Positions 35,997 through 46,636 of a stretch of 64,000 bases of DNA are shown here, piece after piece. The notes under the pieces are model-generated. The model did not search any database. It had not been told where the DNA came from and saw only the letters and a list, made by a program, of their open reading frames with translations. The stretch is taken from contig CM070576.1 in NCBI GenBank assembly GCA_036346355.1, positions 52,437,712 through 52,501,711 of the forward strand, given 5' to 3'. This DNA is from Rhipidocladum racemiflorum. Taxonomy: Eukaryota > Streptophyta > Magnoliopsida > Poales > Poaceae. How positions within the stretch are numbered: the first letter of the stretch is position 1; each line of letters opens with the position of its first letter. The position numbers were made by a program, and so were the translations under genes.

Positions 35997-37156
35997 TCAA
36001 CCATGGTGTAGCTGCAGCTGCAGCAGCCGCGAGTAGGCGCCGTTGGGCCATGACACGAGCTCGAGTCTACGGCCCGGATCGTCGATAACCGGTGCGCGAC
36101 CAGCACGGCGGTCCGGCCCTTCATGATGCGCTCCAGCGCCACCTGGAGCACGCACTCGGACTCGGCGTCCAGCGCGCTTGTCGCCTCGTCCAGCAGGAGC
36201 ACGGCGGGGTCCTTGAGCACAGCGCGGGCGATAGCGATGCGCTGCTTCTGGCCACCAGAGAGCTGCACCCCACGCTCGCCTACAGGCGTCCTGTAGCCGT
36301 CGGGGAGCGCGCTGACAAAGCCATGCACGTTGGCCACCTTGGCCGCCTCGATGACCTCCTCCTCCGTCGCGCCGTCCTTGCCGTAGGCGATGTTCTCCAG
36401 GATGCTGGTGGCGAACAGAACGGGCTCCTGCTGCACCAGGCCGATCTTGAGACGCAGAGATTTCAAGTTGAACCGCCTAATGTCCTTGCCGTCGATCATG
36501 ACCTTCCCGGCGATGGGATCATAGAAACGCTCAATGAGAGCAATGATAGTACTCTTCCCTGACCCACTCGCTCCTACGAGAGCTTGGCTCTGGCCGGCTC
36601 GGATCCTCAGGCTGAAGTCCTTGAAGATCATCACGTCCGGTCGCGAGGGGTAGGCGAAGTCGATGTGGCGGAACTCGATCTCTCCGCGGATTGACTCCAC
36701 TTGCTCAGTGTCCAGCTCATCCGGGTTAATGCGCGTCCTGCTGTTAAGGATGGCAAAGACCGAGCGGATGGACTCACCGCCGCGGACGATCTCCGGGGCG
36801 AGGCTGACGGTCTCGGCGACGGAGTTGGCCGTGATGACGAGCACGACGAAGACCTTGATAACCTTGGAGAAGGTGGACGCGTGGTGGCGGACGAGGTGAG
36901 CGCCGTACCAGAGGATGAGCGCCTCGGAGGCGTACAGGGAGAGCTGCGACAGGCCGTAGAGCGCGCCCGATATCTGGCTCCGGTGTAGGCTGTGCCTCTG
37001 CGGGACGCGTAGCTCGCTGCGGAAGAGGGACATGATCTTGTCCTGCGCGTTGAAGGCCGCCACGGTGCGGATGTTGCTGACGCCCTCCCCGGCGATCATG
37101 CTCGTCTTGGCATGCGCCTTGGCGGTGTCGCCGGCGAAGCCTTTCATGGACAGTTG
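35997..37156 (-). pseudogene. ABCB (P-glycoprotein/MDR) transporter, last exon only, damaged
   Basis: The minus strand begins after a splice acceptor (gtttggcag at 37157-37161) and reads part of the second transmembrane domain. The second nucleotide-binding domain follows, with Walker A GASGSGKST, Q-loop QQEPVLF, signature LSGGQ, Walker B VLLLDEATSALD and H-loop VAHRLST. It resembles auxin-transporting ABCB19-type proteins. After TIRAVDS the reading jumps into the wrong frame. The normal C-terminal peptide (ELVSWPNGAYSRLLQLQLHHG) is present in another frame and ends at 35997. About 16 codons expected in between are missing. No other ABCB exons appear upstream as far as GAPA. Confidence 0.87.
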
Positions 37157-37390
37157 CTGCCAAACACACGAGCATCATCGGTCATTCACAGAGCTCCCAC
37201 GTCAAGCAATCATCTTTTAACAGTGCACAGTATAATACACGTTCAGGTTGCAATGAGTTACCAGTGATGCACGGCAATATATCTCATTATTCAACGAGCT
37301 CTTTTACGGTATATTAATGTATCAGATTAGCTGGTACTTATTTATACTTTCTATTCAATAGTGCATCTCCGTTCGAAGGAGTTGCAGCCC

Positions 37391-37855
37391 GAGAAAATAG
37401 CTCAAATATACAACATATGAACTAAAATTTCAAAAATATACAAGAAACAATAAAAATCGCAAAAATACCCTTGGCTCCCGCCGCGCCACGTGGCGGCCGC
37501 CACCCCGCACGGCGGCCGCCACGCCCCATGGCGGCAGCCAAGTGTCGTCATCTCGCGTTGCCACCTGGCAAAGAATTGCAACTAGCAAAAAAAAACCAGC
37601 AAAAAAAAAAAACAAAAACAAAAATAAAAAAATGGGGGGCTGGCATGGCGGCAGCCAGCCGTGTGCGTGTTGCTGTGTGTGTGCGCTCTGTGTGTGTGCA
37701 TGTGTGTTGTGTGTGTGCGTGTGTGTTGTGCGTGTGTGTGACATCTGGCTACCGCCGTGCGGCGTGGCGGCCGCCACGTTAGTTTTGTAATTTTTTTTTA
37801 GTTGTATATTTTTGATATTATGCATTATAGTGTTGTATAGTTAGGCATTTTTTCC
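37391..37855. mobile_element. Small non-autonomous MULE (465 bp)
   Basis: The direct repeat gttgcagccc flanks it at 37381-37390 and 37856-37865. The ends are imperfect inverted repeats over about 55 bp (gagaaaatagctcaaatatac against ggaaaaaatgcctaactatac). The TIR core tcaaaaatatacaa is shared. The inside is GC-rich with gcggccgccac words on both arms and a (gt)n run at about 37660-37740. No coding capacity. It lies in what was the intron before the last ABCB exon. Confidence 0.8.
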
Positions 37856-38207
37856 GTTGCAGCCCATGGTCACTGACAGCGAATGGGGGCTGTTGATGCA
37901 CGCCCAGGGTCAGCATGCACCATGCAATCTATACAAATCACTGCAGGAAATTATTGCAAGCAAGGAATCACGAGGGCGCTGCAGCCGCTGTGTGGCTCTG
38001 CAGCGCGAAAACAAAAGGCTGGCATGGCATTCTGGGGCGACAGTGTCCTCGCGGACACTGCGATCTCGGCAACAGGGCATGGCGGCAGAGCCTGCAAGAC
38101 CGCCATGTGCGGCGCTGCAAATTGTGAAGCCAGTGCCCCCCTGGATTTTTTTGGAGCATTGCAATGACTTGTATGAGGCATACGCGCAAAACAAATGAAA
38201 AAAATTG

Positions 38208-38294
38208 TGGTGGCAGTGAGATTCGAACCCACGCCCCAAGCAACCACCGAAGTTTTAACTGACGGCATAGACCAACTCAACCAAACTAACCCTC
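38208..38294 (-). tRNA. tRNA-Leu-like sequence (possible pseudogene or SINE head)
   Basis: The minus strand has an A-box-like TGGTTGAGTTGG (38272-38283) and a B-box-like GGTTCGAATCT (38219-38229) spaced as in an 83-nt class II tRNA. The D-region phrase and the GGGCGTGGGTTC T-arm resemble plant tRNA-Leu. A gttaaaa loop could give a UAA anticodon. The acceptor and anticodon stems pair poorly, so a functional tRNA is unlikely. A T run follows downstream, as a Pol III terminator would need. Confidence 0.4.
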
Positions 38295-38366
38295 ATGCCA
38301 TGAGCTATTGCTAGCAATTTTTGTAGCTTGGGCCTCATTTTCAGACCAAGGAACTAAAGCACTATA

Positions 38367-39057
38367 GGTGTGTTTGGTTGACTGCATGTTGCCTGTATGG
38401 TATGAGTGGATACAACTGTATCTTTCAATCACCTGTTTGATTCCTTGTATATGCAGGCCCAGTGAATGCAATTGCACCTGCTCGTGCAGGCTCGAGGAAA
38501 CAAGAAATGCTTCTCTCCGAGGTGGACGAGGAGAGGACGAATCCGACGAAGACAACGGCAGCCGCCTCTCAAACACGGCGCTCCGCCTGCTTTCTTGCTT
38601 GCAGCGGTGCGCCCGATGGACTTGTGCGTGAGCCGCGCAACAACGATGGGCAGCTCGAGGAGGTCGGATCCGAAGGCGGCGAGCCTCAGGAAGGCCGGAT
38701 CCGACATCAATGGAGCTCAATCTGGCCGAATCCAGTAGCGGTGCGGCTCGGGGAGGCTAGAGACGACGATGGGGTGCTCGAGAAGGATGGATCTGGCGAC
38801 GACGCAGCTCAGGGAGGTTAGATCCGACATCGGCGAGGCTCAGGAAGGCTGGATCCAGTGAACAAAGGAGACGCTAGAGCTTGAGAAGAAAGGGAGGGGC
38901 GATGGAAACGAGCAGAGAAACAAACTCCCGCTTGTGCGGGCCAGGCTCAATGATGCAGGGCAACCAAACACCGTGCCCTGCACCTCCGCAGCTGGCCCTA
39001 GGGAGGCTGGCTGGCTTAGCCAGGCTTGGCCGAGGTTGAACGGGAACCAAACAGTCC
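38367..39057. mobile_element. Candidate non-autonomous DNA transposon, 691 bp
   Basis: The ends read ggtgtgtttggtt and, reversed, ggactgtttggtt, flanked by ctata at 38362-38366 and 39058-39062. The inside is rich in cgaggagg and gatccgac words and has no gene. TIRs are short, so the limits are approximate. Confidence 0.5.
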
Positions 39058-39062
39058 CTATA

Positions 39063-40194
39063 TGTATTTTGCCTGATAATGGAGGGATTAGGGAAGCATG
39101 AGATATGACCGATTGTTGGACTCATCTGTTACGTTATTATATGTATTTCATGTGTTAGTTAGGAAGAAATCCATATAACATCCCGAATTGTTATATGGGT
39201 TTTTATCACGGCATTAGCACTATCGTAAATCGTAATTTTTTTAAAATTTCTCAAGCTTTATTATCATCTCAAAATTTTATTGGAACATTAATAATACATC
39301 AAAATCATTCATAAAAAAATTCAAATTTTTTTTGATTTGTTTTTTATCATTTTTTTGGTTGGTTCAAGTTAACCGATATATCGGTAATTTTGATCGAAAT
39401 CTCAGTATTTTTTTATTAAACTATCGAAAATCTCGGTTGAAAAAACCAAATTTAAAAATTAGTTTTTACATTTTATTTATATTTTATCTAAAATTTTATC
39501 ATCTCATCGAAATTTCAGACTTTCAATCATCCTACGTATATACCGCGAAAGAAGTTTGAAACCGTGATCCTATCATCCTACGTCAAGGTACCTGCCAAGT
39601 GCCAACCGTCGAGCCAAAGCCACGAAAGAAAGGTCGAGAGCGAACGGATCAGTGACAAGAAAGGGCATGCCCTGTACGCATGTGAATCATGATGGCTGGC
39701 ACGAGGGAGGGAGAGATCACCCAGTGATGTGACCAAGTAGTCCACGGTAGGGCCCGGCAGACGGTCGCGTCCGGCTGGCCGGGCAGTCAGACCCAAGCCC
39801 AGAGCGCGGCAGGCCCTCGCATGTGCCGGTTTGCTCGCAGCTCTGCACGCCGTCACGTGGAGCGCCGATGGCCTCGGCCATAGCCGCTGCCGTACGGCGC
39901 CGAAGGACATCGCCAATGGCGTGCCAGGCAGGCGAGCTCCGAGCGTCGAATGGCATCGCATTTGCGTGCGCCCGTTCTGGCGGTGGCAGGCCGGCGGCAC
40001 CTGGGTGGGCGTGGAATCTACCTGTGTTCTTCTGCCTGCGTGCCACCGGCCGGGAGCCGCAGACGCGCCCGCACCTCTTCGCCTGGCGCTGCTGGGTTCA
40101 CACCCCGCACCGGTGGAGGGAGGGGATCGGAGGCCGGAAGCGGAGCTCGGTTTGGAGCTGGATCGAATTTGTGCAGTTGCAGTTTCGCTCTAGT
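39063..40194. other. No gene seen: AT-rich then GC-rich spacer
   Basis: 39180-39560 is AT-rich. 39740-40150 is GC-rich with overlapping ORFs on both strands but no recognisable domain, and it may be a decayed gene or transposon piece. Confidence 0.4.
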
Positions 40195-40197
40195 TTA

Positions 40198-40590
40198 GGT
40201 CCTGTTTGGAAGCAAAGTTTTTCAATACCATGGTATTACAAAGCCATGGCTTAGAAATTGTGTTGGCATAAATACCATGGTTTCACCTACCACCATTGAA
40301 ACCATGGTTTTTCTTGGAACTACAAACTGTTTGGCTACAAAGTATTTTGCATGGTATTTTCAAAGTATTGATACCTTTCACTCTCTACACCACCACCAAA
40401 AGCCCAAAACTCCACTTTGAGTGGAGTTTTCAATACTCCAAAAATACCATGGTATTGGCAATACCATGGTTTTCAAAACAGAGTTTTTTGGGTTGCTTCC
40501 AAACACCATGTTGCCAAAAATACCATGGTATTCTTCAAAACCATAGTTTTGCCTAGAAACTATGAAAATACTTTGTTGCCAAACAGGCCC
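40198..40590. mobile_element. Tourist-like (PIF/Harbinger) MITE, TSD tta
   Basis: The inverted ends ggtcctgtttgg and gggcctgtttgg continue similar for about 30 bp and are flanked by tta at 40195-40197 and 40591-40593. The inside carries many ccatgg palindromes, often as taccatggta. No coding capacity. Confidence 0.85.
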
Positions 40591-41138
40591 TTAGTTGGTG
40601 GCTCAGTTCCAGAAAGATTCCGTAGTGTCAAGTTTGGATTAAAAAATCCAAGGGCACATGCGAGCGAGTACTAGGGTGCTACATTATACCTGACTGTGGA
40701 TGATTAAACAGGCCAAGGCCGACGAGAACTTCGAAGGAGTTGCTGCTTGGCAGGTAGTGGCTGGTTGACCGCATTCGCTTACGAATCATTTACTGGTTTA
40801 GCAGTATTTCTCGCTGTTTGGTTTGGCTAAATACTAAAATTTTTGCTTTGGTCAAAAAATCAGGAGCCGAACGAGCTCGCGGAGGATGACACGCTTCCAC
40901 AAAGAAGTATGACGACGGTTGGCCCACGGGCCTGGCCCACGGGCGTGCGCCCGCGAGCACTGGCGGTGCGGAGACAAATGCATCGTGCGTCAGGCGAGGA
41001 AAGAAGCCCGCACGGCTCGGCGCGTGATAGCCTATTCATACTGGATTCAGGCCGTAAATTGCAGTGCGCCGCACGGCACGTACGCTGGGCTTGGCGGCGC
41101 GGCTGGCACCGACGACATTGGCCGCTTCGAGCATGTAA

Positions 41139-41754
41139 GGCCTGTTGCCGCGGCTGTTGGCCGGCCAACGTTGGAGTTTTCTAAAAAGTAGTTTTTAGTT
41201 GGGTTGTGTGACTAAGGCCCCGTTTGGCAACTTGGAACCGAGCTGTTTCTACTAGAATCTAGGAGAAACCCAACCAAACGGGCTAAAACTCGGAACGATT
41301 CTCCTTGAAACGTTTCTTCTTTTTCCACATCGTAGTTGAATCACTCTCAACCCCGTTTCACTAGTTTCTACTAGAATCTGGAACCGTACCAAACGATTTG
41401 CAGAAAGTGATTCTGATTCTACCTGAAACGTTTCTATCAAGAATCTGGAACCGTTCTGTTTCTACTAGAATTTGGAACCGTACCAAACGGGGCCTAAAGG
41501 ATTGAATAGCTAGACTGAAAAGGTTTTGTATTTGGCAATCTAACTTTTTAATTCTTGGTGGAAAGAGGTATTTTTCTTCAAACTCTAATGGTAAAGTTAT
41601 ATCCCTAACTCACAGAAGTTACCAGCTTTCGGCTTTCGGCTTTTTATAGTACAAATAAGCTGCTGGTTTCTGGCTACGAAAAAGCTAGCCATTTGGAATA
41701 GCTTATAGTTTCCGGAGGACAGAACCTAAAGCTAAAACCGTTTCAAACAGGGCC
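41139..41754. mobile_element. MITE family copy B (hAT-like), split by a younger MITE
   Basis: The left part (about 41139-41212) and right part (41498-41754) match copies A and C, including gtagtttttagttggg and aaagctaaaaccgtttcaaacagggcc. The TAA-flanked MITE at 41216-41494 sits between the two halves. Confidence 0.65.
41216..41494. mobile_element. Tourist-like MITE nested in copy B, TSD taa
   Basis: Inverted ends ggccccgtttgg, flanked by taa at 41213-41215 and 41495-41497. Inside, ctactagaatct and gaaccg phrases recur in both orientations. Confidence 0.85.
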
Positions 41755-41839
41755 AATCTGTCCTTTGCGAAACACAGAGGAGAGGCTGCACATCTAAATG
41801 CCCTAATCAAGATTAGCACGCGTGAGCAGTCCATCTGCA

Positions 41840-42560
41840 CTGCATAGTCACAAAAATGAAGTCACCATTTTTTAGTGCCTTGATTTTTTTTTCAAATCTA
41901 ACATTCCAAACGCGGTTGCAAAAAATAGACATATCTTCAACCGAAGAAACGCTGACATGCGATAGATATCATATGCTGTACTCCGGTACTGTGGCAAGAA
42001 GTACCACACTACAGAAACTAGGATGGAGTCCTACCAAGGTGCCACTCCTCAACAAGAAATTACTCGCTAAACATTCACTTTAATTAATTAAGCACTCAAT
42101 TAACCACTAAGTTAACCACTTGATTGTTCATTTAATTAATTGCTTGATTAATCACTTAATTTAATTAATTAAGTTAGTCCTACCGAGGTGCTACTCCTCC
42201 ATAAGAATCTAGTCCTTTTGAGGTGATACTCTTCGGCAAGTCCTACCGAGGTACTATGGCTTGGTGGGTTTTCTTCAGAGTTTCGGTAGTGCGATATCTC
42301 TTTTTGCGGCATGAGAGAATAGAAAGTGATACGTGTTACCAATCAGTGCTTCCATCGTCGAAAAAAGAGCTATAATTTTTAGAAGGCAAGAAAAATAATG
42401 ATTTCTCACATAACAAGGTTTTAAGTCAGAAACGTCACAAGAACATGGTCCACCCTTTGCGCTCAGAACGGTACGATTTTTAGCACTAGGTTGATATACA
42501 ACGACACCAACGCTAATCCACATCTCTTCGCCGCAAGATGGGAAAAAAAGACCGCATGGT
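41840..42560. repeat. Imperfect long inverted repeat with internal tcctaccgaggt repeats
   Basis: The phrase tcctaccgaggtgctactcc or variants occurs at about 42031, 42178, 42207 and 42239. The flanks are loosely inverted copies (gaagtaccacactacagaaac against gatatcgcactaccgaaact). 42075-42175 is a taattaa-rich stretch. Probably an old foldback-type or MULE-like element. Limits are uncertain. Confidence 0.4.
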
Positions 42561-43336
42561 GACACGTGTTGTTTGCTGCGCTCGAGGAGCGTGGAAACTG
42601 CCTAACTCCACGATAACATAGGAGAGCTTAGGAGGACGCTCTTCCGCGTCTGGAGAGCGTGAGAGGATGGCTTCATCGCTACATGAAAGCAGTAGCGAGA
42701 CCTCCCGTGTTCACACTGCTTGGCCATGCGCGCGCTTGTGTGCCTCCGCGCTCCCTGGAGGATGCTTTCGTGTTGGGATGGACTAATTTTTGCATAGCGT
42801 GTGAGGTTAGATTTTTTTACGTAAGGGACACAACTGATGAATTCGCCCCGCCCGGTTGGTCACGACTCATCGTAAATCCTCACGACCCAAAGGCGAATCG
42901 CCGACGCGAGAGCACAAGACTAGGGTTCGTGAATGGAACCACCACCACCGTCATTTTACCTCCAACGGCCGATCAAAATCGAGCTCGCCCTCCACAGAAT
43001 CGAGCGCCGAATATCCATCAACGATGTAGCTGTCGCTGCGACGCATGAGGCTTCCAGGATCCGGCCCCGGTAGTGCACTAGCAGTTTGGTAACGAGAGAA
43101 CAAGACTACTGCAACGAGAATCACCCAAGAAGAAACAGACGTACTCAGGCAGAATTAACCACGGGCACATAACAGACAGAGGGCACAAGAAAGGCCACAC
43201 CACACGTCGACCAGAATAGCGAAGTGTGGGTGCCGCGATGGCAGGCATTGCCAGCCATACGTCGGGCTATCCAAAATCTCATCTCTCGCCCAATCCCGAC
43301 CTCACGATCCCCCCTCCCCTCTCCCCCATCCACCAC

Positions 43337-43345
43337 TCATATACA
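43337..43345 (+). promoter_or_regulatory. Possible TATA box of GAPA
   Basis: The AT-rich word tcatataca lies about 70 bp upstream of the GAPA ATG, in a region otherwise rich in cccctc words. It is the only TATA-like element there. Confidence 0.5.
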
Positions 43346-43411
43346 CACGCTAGCCCGCCTCGCCGTCCTAGCTTGTTGCCTTCTCGATCTCCCGTGATCT
43401 GATCCTTGGAG

Positions 43412-44943
43412 ATGGCGTCGCCCATGCTCTCCGCCGCCACCGTGCCTCCCCAGGTAAGTTGGTTCGTTGATTTGCATGCGACACTTGCTGCGATAGATCA
43501 TAGATGTGATGGCAATTGAACAGTCACTAGCCAAGTGGAGTGGTAGGTTGCAGGAATTAATGGCTCTGTAAAATGCTTGTGGCCGGTGGGTGTGTGTCCA
43601 GGGGGGCTTGTCGGAGTTCTCCGGGCTGAGGAGCTCGGCGTCGCTGCCGCTGCGGCGGAATGGCACCTCCGACGACTTCATGTCCGCGGTCTCCTTCAGG
43701 ACTAACGCGGTACGCAGTACGTGCGTAGGAATGTGATGGTTAGCTTGGTTGCATGGGGGTATGTATGAGTATGACGCGGCGGTGCTGTCCATGCGGCGAG
43801 CGCAGGTTGGCACGAGCGGCGGCGCGCGGCGGGCGCCGACGGAGGCGAAGCTGAAGGTGGCGATCAACGGCTTCGGCCGCATCGGGCGCAACTTCCTGCG
43901 GTGCTGGCACGGCCGCGGCGACAGCTCGCCGCTCGACGTCATCGCCATCAACGACACCGGAGGCGTGAAGCAGGCGTCCCACCTCCTCAAGTACGACTCC
44001 ACGCTCGGCATCTTCGACGCCCAAGTCAGGCCCGAGGGCGACAACGCCATCTCCGTCGACGGCAAGGTGATCAAGGTCGTGTCCGACCGCAACCCGTCCA
44101 ACCTGCCGTGGGGCGAGCTCGGCATCGACCTCGTCATCGAGGGAACCGGGGTGTTCGTCGACCGCGACGGCGCGGGCAAACACATCCAGGCCGGCGCCAA
44201 GAAGGTGCTCATCACCGCCCCCGGCAAGGGTGACATCCCCACCTACGTCGTCGGCGTCAATGCCGACCAGTACAGCCCCGACGAGCCCATCATCAGCAAC
44301 GCCTCCTGCACCACCAACTGCCTCGCCCCCTTCGTCAAGGTCCTCGACCAAAAGTTCGGTACGTACACTACATATTTATCCGCGAGCGCGCGTGGAGTTC
44401 TGGACGCTGCTTAATTAACGGTCGTCTGGCGGTGGCGCAGGCATCATCAAGGGGACGATGACCACCACCCACTCGTACACCGGTGACCAGAGGCTTCTCG
44501 ACGCGAGCCACCGCGACCTGCGCCGAGCCCGTGCCGCGGCGCTCAACATCGTGCCGACGTCCACCGGCGCGGCCAAGGCCGTGGCGCTGGTGCTCCCGAA
44601 CCTCAAGGGCAAGCTCAACGGTATCGCGCTCCGGGTGCCGACCCCGAACGTGTCTGTGGTCGACCTCGTGGTGCAGGTCTCCAAGAAGACCCTCGCCGAG
44701 GAGGTGAACGCGGCGTTCCGCGAGATCGCGGCCAACGAGCTCGAGGGCATCCTCGAAGTCTGCGACGAGCCTCTCGTGTCCGTCGACTTCAGGTGCTCCG
44801 ACGTGTCCTGCAGCATCGACGCGTCGCTCACCATGGTCGTGGGAGACGACATGGTCAAGGTCATCGCCTGGTACGACAACGAGTGGGGATACTCGCAGAG
44901 GGTCGTCGACCTCGCCCACATCGTCGCCAACCAATGGAAGTGA
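43412..44943 (+). CDS. GAPA: Chloroplast NADP-dependent glyceraldehyde-3-phosphate dehydrogenase subunit A
   Basis: Four exons (43412-43453, 43602-43709, 43806-44358, 44441-44943) with GT-AG borders join in phase to 401 residues. The first about 65 residues form a Ser/Arg-rich plastid transit peptide. The mature enzyme starts near KLKVAINGFGRIGRNFLR, the nucleotide-binding loop. The catalytic cysteine is in SNASCTTNCLAP and the C terminus is VANQWK. It reduces 1,3-bisphosphoglycerate in the Calvin cycle in the stroma. The end lacks the cysteine-bearing extension of GAPB, which separates A from B. A-type chains form A4 or A2B2 tetramers and are inhibited through CP12 in the dark. No defects are visible. 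Confidence 0.97.
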
Positions 44944-46296
44944 ACGCCGGGCGGCGGCGACGGCGGCGTTGCCTTGTAACTCTTCGGTCCAAAATTTTCC
45001 CCAACCTTCTTCTCGGATAGTCGATCCTTCGTAATGAGAATTCGAAGTTTCGAACTCCCAACAGTTTCTTCTTTCTTTTTTTTCCTTGTTTCTTCCTTCT
45101 CTGATTTTTCACTGGCCAGACACGGATTATAAATCGACTTCCGGCAAGGGAAATCGCAACGCTGTATAATGTGTGCATGTGTAATATATACTATCGGTTG
45201 CCAGGTTCTGATTTAGAATTGAACTCGTTGTTTGGAACCTTTTGGCCATGTTTATCTTCGTTGCTACCTCATTCTTTGATAGGATTTGATAAACATCGTC
45301 CGGATGTTTTTATTGCTGAAATTGCACGATCAACTTAGAAAGAGCAGGTTGAACTGTGCCTCAAAATTACGTGTACAATGAACTAGAATCGAGACTGCCT
45401 TCCCACAAAACGTATCAAATGCATCTCGCAAGGTGACCACGAGACAAGAGCTTACCATGCAAAACTGGTATTTTTTAGGCGAATTGGATGATGACATGAG
45501 CCACTTCCTGTATTGCCCCAATTTCTGTCGGTCGTATTTTCGTGGACCTCATAGTTCACATGTTCGTCATCCTGGATCCTTGGTGCCAATTGCAGTGTGT
45601 CAGTGATCAAGAATATATGGTATCATGTCGGACAAACATTGCCAGACCATACAATGCATAGAGGAGTACGACTTTGCCTTCTCAAACACCTAACAAATTT
45701 TGAAAAACAATGTTTTCGATTCTCTCAACTCAAATGCCCCGTGTTTGACAGAATAGAATCAATAAGTCCAGAATTCAGTGTAGAGACAGACCTGGTCTTT
45801 ACTGATGAAGTACTAACTAAGAAGGACCATTTGCGTAGATTCTAGAAGCTAACATGATATGATATAGTTCGACGGGGGCTCCTTGGATGACACTACGTAG
45901 CTAAATGGAATCAATTTTAATTTTTAACAAAGTAATTGCTGATCTAAAAGAAATATCAGATGCTAGGAAAGTACATTCCTCATATGCGCTCTAGCAGAAC
46001 TTCGAGAAGGTATTCACCCTGTTTCAACTGCCGCCATTGAAAAGGTTCCAATCATGGACATTGAGGTTCATCACGACAAGTTCGAATATCTCAGACATTG
46101 GCAAGAGATTTCTTACTATCCTTAGAAGGTGCCAAAATATACACTAAAATAGTATTAAGCGGTACTAAAAGTTTAAAGAGTGGAAATACCAAGGGGTATA
46201 AGAGCTTAATGGTAATTTGGTGTTCGCCGTGTACTTTTCAAGGACGGTAAAAACTGTAAAATTAATTAAATTCGGGATTACAGACCCGCGAATAGA
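44944..46296. other. GAPA downstream region and spacer
   Basis: The first about 250 bp is probably GAPA 3' UTR. Beyond it I see no gene or repeat family. Confidence 0.5.
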
Positions 46297-46636
46297 GGCC
46301 TATTTGGTATGCTGGATCTTTTCTGAAAAAGTAGCTTTTAGCTGGGCTGCATGGCAAAGGGCTGCACGGCTGGGTTGAAAAGGTTTGGTGTTTGGCAGTC
46401 TAGCTTTTTAGTATAGTTTTTAGGTGTGAGGGATGCGGGTTGGGAATGAGGGTGAGAGGAATGCGGTCTGGGATTTTATACTTGGTGGGAAGAGGTAATT
46501 TTCTTCAAACTCTAGTGGTAAAGTCATAAATGGGCTGCTGGTTTCTGGCTTCTGGCTACGAAAAGGCTAACTATTTGGAATAATTTCTGGCTTCTAAAGT
46601 ACAGAAGCCAAAGTTGAAGCCGTTCCAAACAGGACC
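46297..46636. mobile_element. MITE family copy C (hAT-like), most complete copy
   Basis: Ends ggcctatttggta and, reversed, ggtcctgtttggaa. A gaatag word sits at both flanks and may be part of an imperfect 8-bp target duplication. Interior phrases gattttatacttggtggga, ttcaaactcta and tggtttctggct match copies A and B. Confidence 0.7.

Noticed and set aside
38208..38294. Functional tRNA gene
   Set aside because: Acceptor and anticodon stems do not pair well. Kept only as a tRNA-like sequence.
43337..44242. 301-codon minus-strand ORF
   Set aside because: It is antisense to GAPA exons and crosses its introns.
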